Assembly: GCA_007118445.1 (NCBI GenBank)
Contig: SKRP01000085.1
Coordinates: 1-10,209, forward strand
Reading direction: 5' to 3'
Origin: Natronohydrobacter sp.
GTDB taxonomy: Bacteria > Pseudomonadota > Alphaproteobacteria > Rhodobacterales > Rhodobacteraceae
DNA: 10,209 bases
The notes under the pieces were generated by a model that was given only the letters and a program-made list of their open reading frames with translations, made no database searches and was not told the origin of the DNA. This document shows positions 6,995 to 10,209 of the stretch, piece by piece. Position 1 is the first letter of the stretch. Each line of letters opens with the position of its first letter. A program made the translations under genes and the position numbers.

Positions 6995-9265
6995 TTGCAA
7001 GTACAGGTGACACGCGCGGGTGACACGCTGCTGGCCGGGCTGGATGCGCGGCTATGGCACGGATCATTGACGGACAAGGCTGCGCCTGAGCGCGATGTGA
7101 TTGCGGCGCTGCAGGCAGGCGCGCCCTATCGCGTGGTGGAAATGGCGCTGCGTCAGATCCGGGAACGCGGTCTGCCAGGCGCGAAGGCGGCGCATATGGC
7201 CTCGATGCGCTGGCCGGGATCGATTGATTTCGCAGTTCTGGCGCATGATCTGGCAGATGCGGCCGCGCGCGGCCCAGCGCGGGCGCATCTGGAAAGCTGT
7301 GTGTGGCAAGGCAACCGGCGACGCGCGGCGCTGGCCAATCTCTGGCTGCGCCAGAACTGCCCGGATCGCGCATGCAGCGCGCTGGCCTTTATTGACGCGG
7401 CCTCCTCCACGGCATGTGATGATCTGCACCGCCGTGCCGAACTCGCGCTGGCCTGCGGGGATTTCACGGCAGCAGCTGCAGATATCGACGCGCTCGCGCA
7501 AGCGGGCCGCGCCCCGCAGGCAGCCGCCTTGCGCCTGCGTCTCGTGCATCTGAGCGCAGGTGCCCGCGCTCTGGCAGAACTGTTCGACGGGCTCGACAAG
7601 CCGCCGGTTCCGGTTTGCCGCGCGGCTTTCGAAGCCTTCGCGCAGGAGGGCGATTTTACCCGTGCCCCTGCTGCTCTGGCGCATTGGCAGAAGGCTGCGG
7701 GCGCTGATCAGCCTGCCTTGATCCGGGCCGCCACCCGGCTTGCGCTGGAACAGGGCGATCCGGACCGCGCCGAGGCGCTGCTTCTGGGCCGGATTGATCC
7801 TGATCGCCCGTGGTCCTGGGACAGCACTGCACATGTGCACTGGATCCGGTTGCAGATGGCCCGACAGGCTGACCCTGCGCAGATCCGCGATCACGCAATG
7901 GCCGCAGCACGGCTGCACCCGCATCATGACTGGCTGGCACATCTGGCGCGGGCCGCGCGCGAAACGGTCGAGGATTGGCGCAATCTTGTGCCGGTCGAGG
8001 CGGCGCCGGCGATTGCTCCCGAGCGCGCCATGATTGCGGCACGCGCTGCGCTGCGCATGGGGCTGCCGGGTCATGCTGCAGGTCGGCTGGCACAGGCGCG
8101 GCGGGCCGCTTCCGGAACGATGGCCGCGCGTCTGCACTTGCTGCGCGCCGAATGTTTCCGGGCCGCCGGGCGTCTGGGCGCCGCAGGCAAGGCGCAGGAG
8201 GCTGCACAAGCACTGGCGGCGAATGCCCCGCTGCGCGCTGATGCCGGGCTGGTGGGGGCTGAGCTGGCATTGATGGCAGGCGATCCTGTGGCAGCTGACG
8301 CGGATTTGTCAGAGGCAGCCCAGTGTTGCCCCGAACGGATGGCCGTCTGGCTGACACGGGCGCGGATCGCCTTTCAATGCGGTGATTTTCTGGCCGCTGT
8401 GGCGGCGCATGATACGTTCAACAGGCTGAAACAGGCGCAGATCGGTGCTTTCCCTGCGACTGATGTGCGCGACCGTATCGCACAGGACGCCGTAGCGGCA
8501 TCGCGCGGCGCGAACGCAACCTGTGCCGGGTCACGGCCTGTGGCGGAAAGCCTGCAGGCGCTTGGTCTGCCGCGGGTGGCGGGGTCGCCGGGGCTTGCGG
8601 CCTGTCTGTTGCAGCGCGCACTGGCGCGGGGAGCGCTGGCCTTCAGCCCGGGTCCGAGAGCCGCCATCCCGCGGAAAATCGCACATTACTGGGAGGGCCC
8701 GACCAGCCCCGCGCTGGAGCGGTCGCGCGCGCAGTGGCGCAGGCTGCATCCGGAATTCGAGACAGTGCTCTTTGACCTGCCAAGCGCGGCGGACTGGCTG
8801 GCGCGCCATGCAGGCGCTGCCATTCTGGCCCGGTTTCACGCCATGACGCATCCGGCCCTGCGCGCGGATCTGTTCCGCCTGTGCTGGGTTTTGCACGCGG
8901 GCGGGGTTTTCGCAGATCTTGATGAATATCCGCGCCTGCCGGTGACCCCCTGGTTGCAGGATGCAGAGGCCGTATTCTGTATCGAGCGCGGTTTCGGGAC
9001 TGTTGCGAATAATTTTCTTGCGGCTATGCCAGAGCATCCTGTCGCGCAGAGCGCGCTTGATCTGGTATGTCAGGCGCTGGATGCGACCGACGATCCGTAT
9101 CCGTGGTGGCATACCGGGCCCGCGCAATGGACGCGCGCGGTCCTGCCGCTTGCGCTGGAAACCCCTGTTGCGGGTTTGCGCTTTCTGGCACAGTCAGAGT
9201 ATGATCGCCGCGTGTCAACCAATCTGCCCTTTCCGCACAAGCGCCGCCCGGATCACTGGCGCTAG
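6995..9265 (+). CDS. Helical-repeat protein fused to a C-terminal GT32-like glycosyltransferase domain
   Basis: Of 756 residues, about 1-530 are Ala/Leu/Arg-rich helix pairs of degenerate TPR type, for example ALEQGDPDRAEALLLGRIDP and AGRLGAAGKAQEAAQALAAN. Residues 555-735 resemble the DXD-containing GT32 (Och1-like) domain. It opens with IPRKIAHYWEG (558-568), continues with SRAQWRRLHPEFETVLFD, then has the HPALRADLFRLCWVLHAGGV helix leading to ADLDEYPRLP, where D641 and D643 form the metal/nucleotide DXD. Near the end come NNFLAAMPEHP and WWHTGPAQW, the late GT32 His motif region. The protein probably transfers a sugar in the cytoplasm, with the repeats holding a partner or acceptor. The start is uncertain: TTG at 6995 directly follows the previous stop, and GTG at 7007 is possible; neither has a clear Shine-Dalgarno. 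Translation is probably coupled to the sulfotransferase gene. Confidence 0.83.
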   Translation: MQVQVTRAGDTLLAGLDARLWHGSLTDKAAPERDVIAALQAGAPYRVVEMALRQIRERGLPGAKAAHMASMRWPGSIDFAVLAHDLADAAARGPARAHLESCVWQGNRRRAALANLWLRQNCPDRACSALAFIDAASSTACDDLHRRAELALACGDFTAAAADIDALAQAGRAPQAAALRLRLVHLSAGARALAELFDGLDKPPVPVCRAAFEAFAQEGDFTRAPAALAHWQKAAGADQPALIRAATRLALEQGDPDRAEALLLGRIDPDRPWSWDSTAHVHWIRLQMARQADPAQIRDHAMAAARLHPHHDWLAHLARAARETVEDWRNLVPVEAAPAIAPERAMIAARAALRMGLPGHAAGRLAQARRAASGTMAARLHLLRAECFRAAGRLGAAGKAQEAAQALAANAPLRADAGLVGAELALMAGDPVAADADLSEAAQCCPERMAVWLTRARIAFQCGDFLAAVAAHDTFNRLKQAQIGAFPATDVRDRIAQDAVAASRGANATCAGSRPVAESLQALGLPRVAGSPGLAACLLQRALARGALAFSPGPRAAIPRKIAHYWEGPTSPALERSRAQWRRLHPEFETVLFDLPSAADWLARHAGAAILARFHAMTHPALRADLFRLCWVLHAGGVFADLDEYPRLPVTPWLQDAEAVFCIERGFGTVANNFLAAMPEHPVAQSALDLVCQALDATDDPYPWWHTGPAQWTRAVLPLALETPVAGLRFLAQSEYDRRVSTNLPFPHKRRPDHWR

Positions 9266-9337
9266 GAACCTGTCCTGCATGTGTGACCAAGTGGGGATGG
9301 CGTGGCACAGCAGATCTGATGCACGCTGAGGCCCCTG

Positions 9338-9778
9338 ATGACAGCAGAAGACATCATCGCCCGTTTCCGATTGCGGCCGCATCCTGAGGGAGGGTGGTAC
9401 CGAGAGACCTGGCGCAGCCCTGTTGCAGCGGGCGCGCGTCCGACCGGCACAGCAATCCTGTTTCTGCTGAAGCACGGGGAGCGCAGTCACTGGCATCGCA
9501 TTGACGCGACCGAGATCTGGCATTTTCACGCCGGGGCCATGCTTCGGCTGCGGATATCTGAAGATGCGACCGGGCCAGCGCAGACCAGTCTGCTCGGTGC
9601 AGATTTCGGGGCGGGTCAGATCCCGCAAGCTCTGGTGCCGCCGGGTTTCTGGCAGTCCGCTGAAACAGCAGGTGACTGGACGCTGGTAAGCTGCACAGTC
9701 TCGCCGGGGTTTCAGTTCGAAGGATTCGAGCTTGCAGCGCCGGGGTTTGATATCGTGCATTCGGCGGGTTCAGAATGA
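9338..9778 (+). CDS. DUF985 family cupin protein
   Basis: This 146-residue single-domain protein has the full length and marks of the DUF985 (cupin_5) family: HPEGGWYRETWRS (15-27), the first cupin motif around SHWHRIDATEIWHFHAG (50-66) with H51, H53, E59, H62 and H64, then LVPPGFWQSAE (99-109) and CTVSPGFQFEGFEL (119-132). Such proteins form small beta-barrels that may bind a metal or sugar-like ligand, and related structures have been linked to sugar epimerase-like folds; the cellular role is not established. The ATG at 9338 is supported by GAGG at 9328-9331, six bases upstream. It lies 72 bases after the GT32-type gene in the same direction, so read-through is possible. However, its better start signal and wide distribution suggest that it is an independent housekeeping gene. 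Confidence 0.92.
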   Translation: MTAEDIIARFRLRPHPEGGWYRETWRSPVAAGARPTGTAILFLLKHGERSHWHRIDATEIWHFHAGAMLRLRISEDATGPAQTSLLGADFGAGQIPQALVPPGFWQSAETAGDWTLVSCTVSPGFQFEGFELAAPGFDIVHSAGSE

Positions 9779-9831
9779 GTCTTGGCATCGCTCGGGGCGC
9801 TGGTTTTGGCCAATGGATGTGAATATCGGGC

Positions 9832-9860
9832 TTGACGCCCCGATGCGGCTCGTCTATCCG
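9832..9860 (+). promoter_or_regulatory. Promoter of the tRNA-Met gene
   Basis: TTGACG (9832-9837) and TATCCG (9855-9860) are separated by 17 bases, which puts transcription start a few bases before the tRNA 5' end at 9871. A good -35 and a loose -10 directly in front of a tRNA is typical for alphaproteobacterial stable RNA genes. The 53 bases between the cupin stop and this promoter show nothing else beyond a short TTGGCCAA palindrome. Confidence 0.65.
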
Positions 9861-9870
9861 GCTCAGCGTT

Positions 9871-9947
9871 GGCGGAGTAGCTCAGTTGGTTAGAGCAGCG
9901 GAATCATAATCCGCGTGTCGGGGGTTCAAGTCCCTCCTCCGCTACCA
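9871..9947 (+). tRNA. tRNA-Met (CAU), elongator type
   Basis: The 77-base gene, including an encoded CCA, folds as a full cloverleaf. Acceptor GGCGGAG pairs with CTCCGCT (one G-U at the end). The D arm is GCTC-AGTTGGTTA-GAGC. The anticodon stem GCGGA/TCCGC closes the loop ATCATAA with anticodon CAT at 9905-9907. The variable loop is GTGTC and the T arm is GGGGG-TTCAAGT-CCCTC. A paired first base and no GGG/CCC anticodon stem argue against the initiator tRNA. A CAU anticodon could also be tRNA-Ile2 (lysidine-modified), but the overall sequence looks like the alphaproteobacterial elongator tRNA-Met. Its 3' half is also read on the minus strand as the end of a recombinase gene. Confidence 0.95.
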
Positions 9948-10209
9948 CCGCTCCCCCCGACGCCCGTATGCGCATGTTGGGGTAGAGGTTCGGGGCTTCC
10001 ATAAGCTCGGAAAGTCGGCCCTCCAGCCTTATCTTGAAGCCTTTGTCCTCTGGGGTAACCACCACCTTAGAGATCAGGCGCCTGATGCGTTCGGCGGCAT
10101 CTTCGGTGTCGGGCGATATCCCGGCCGCGAACACCCCCTCCAGATCGCCGACATAGGTCTCGTACTGCCGCAACGCGGCTGGATGCAGGCCCACGACCTT
10201 GGGCGCTTC
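9904..10209 (-). CDS. Large serine recombinase, C-terminal end (5' part outside window)
   Basis: The minus-strand frame is open to the right edge and codes for about 101 residues, ending at TGA (9906-9904). The visible part begins EAPKVVGLHPAALRQYE, continues with a helix of the DTEDAAERIRRLISKVVVTP type and ends with a short beta segment GFKIRLEGRLSELMEA. This layout (LHP-x-Y helix, then AAExIRxLIxxVxxTP, then a beta strand with an xGxL element) is the usual C-terminal tail of alphaproteobacterial site-specific serine recombinases, after their zinc ribbon and coiled coil. Catalytic Ser and resolvase domains are expected beyond 10209. The GTG at 10194 is internal. The last residues, VVAEEGLEPPTRGL, are simply antisense tRNA-Met, and the stop lies in the anticodon. 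The family call is from resemblance of the tail only. Confidence 0.75.
   Translation of the reverse strand, partial: EAPKVVGLHPAALRQYETYVGDLEGVFAAGISPDTEDAAERIRRLISKVVVTPEDKGFKIRLEGRLSELMEAPNLYPNMRIRASGGAVVAEEGLEPPTRGL
9948..10209. mobile_element. Probable end of an integrated element at the tRNA-Met 3' end
   Basis: A recombinase gene end abuts and enters the tRNA-Met gene from its 3' side, with no unrelated gene between them. This is the arrangement expected for a prophage, genomic island or integrative element inserted at a tRNA 3' end. The tRNA is intact, as is normal when the element restores it. The attachment core must lie in or near the tRNA 3' half, but the second copy is outside the window, so neither the core nor the element's far end can be set. 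Everything else in the element is out of view. Confidence 0.45.

Noticed and set aside
7064..8209. 381-aa open frame on the minus strand inside the GT32-type gene, and a similar 330-aa frame at 6008-7000
   Set aside because: Both are antisense shadows of real + strand genes in GC-rich DNA. Neither shows recognisable domains, and both run across boundaries or repeat regions of the coding strand.
9871..9947. tRNA as initiator tRNA-fMet
   Set aside because: The first acceptor pair is G-U rather than the initiator C-A mismatch, and the anticodon stem lacks the three consecutive G-C pairs typical of initiators.

Overview
The window is GC-rich, with strong GC/AT wobble bias and long antisense shadow ORFs. 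Its genes (a PhaB-type reductase, a PncA-PncB pair, an alphaproteobacterial TrhO, a DUF465 mini-protein and a DUF985 cupin) fit an alphaproteobacterium, most likely Rhodobacterales. That placement is inferred from family resemblance, not from a database search.

Left part (1-3636), housekeeping. The 3' end of an acetoacetyl-CoA reductase gene (phaB, + strand) finishes at a hairpin with T-runs on both sides. This hairpin also lies at the end of a convergent 55-aa DUF465/YdcH-like gene (minus strand). Next come nicotinamidase (pncA) and nicotinate phosphoribosyltransferase (pncB), which overlap by one base on the minus strand and form an NAD-salvage operon. Divergent from pncA is trhO, for rhodanese-type tRNA U34 hydroxylation.

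Middle part (about 3680-9265), glycan cassette. A promoter-like TTGACA and a strong hairpin precede four + strand genes. They encode a GT2 glycosyltransferase with an extra C-terminal beta-rich domain, an unrecognised 259-aa protein with a TPR-like unit, a PAPS-dependent sulfotransferase, and a 756-aa protein with a long helical-repeat region and a C-terminal GT32-like glycosyltransferase domain. The last three are tightly packed (54-bp gap, GTGA overlap, then stop and start directly abutting). All four appear to start with GTG or TTG, unlike the surrounding genes. The simplest reading is a small module that makes and sulfates a glycan or glycoconjugate. The acceptor, export system and product are not visible. 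This is the least-described part of the window.

Right part (9266-10209). A DUF985 cupin gene is followed by an elongator-type tRNA-Met(CAU) gene with its own promoter. On the opposite strand, the C-terminal end of a large serine recombinase gene runs in from the window edge, through the tRNA 3' half, and stops inside the anticodon. This looks like the end of an integrated mobile element whose integrase gene is completed by tRNA sequence; the rest of the element lies beyond the right edge.
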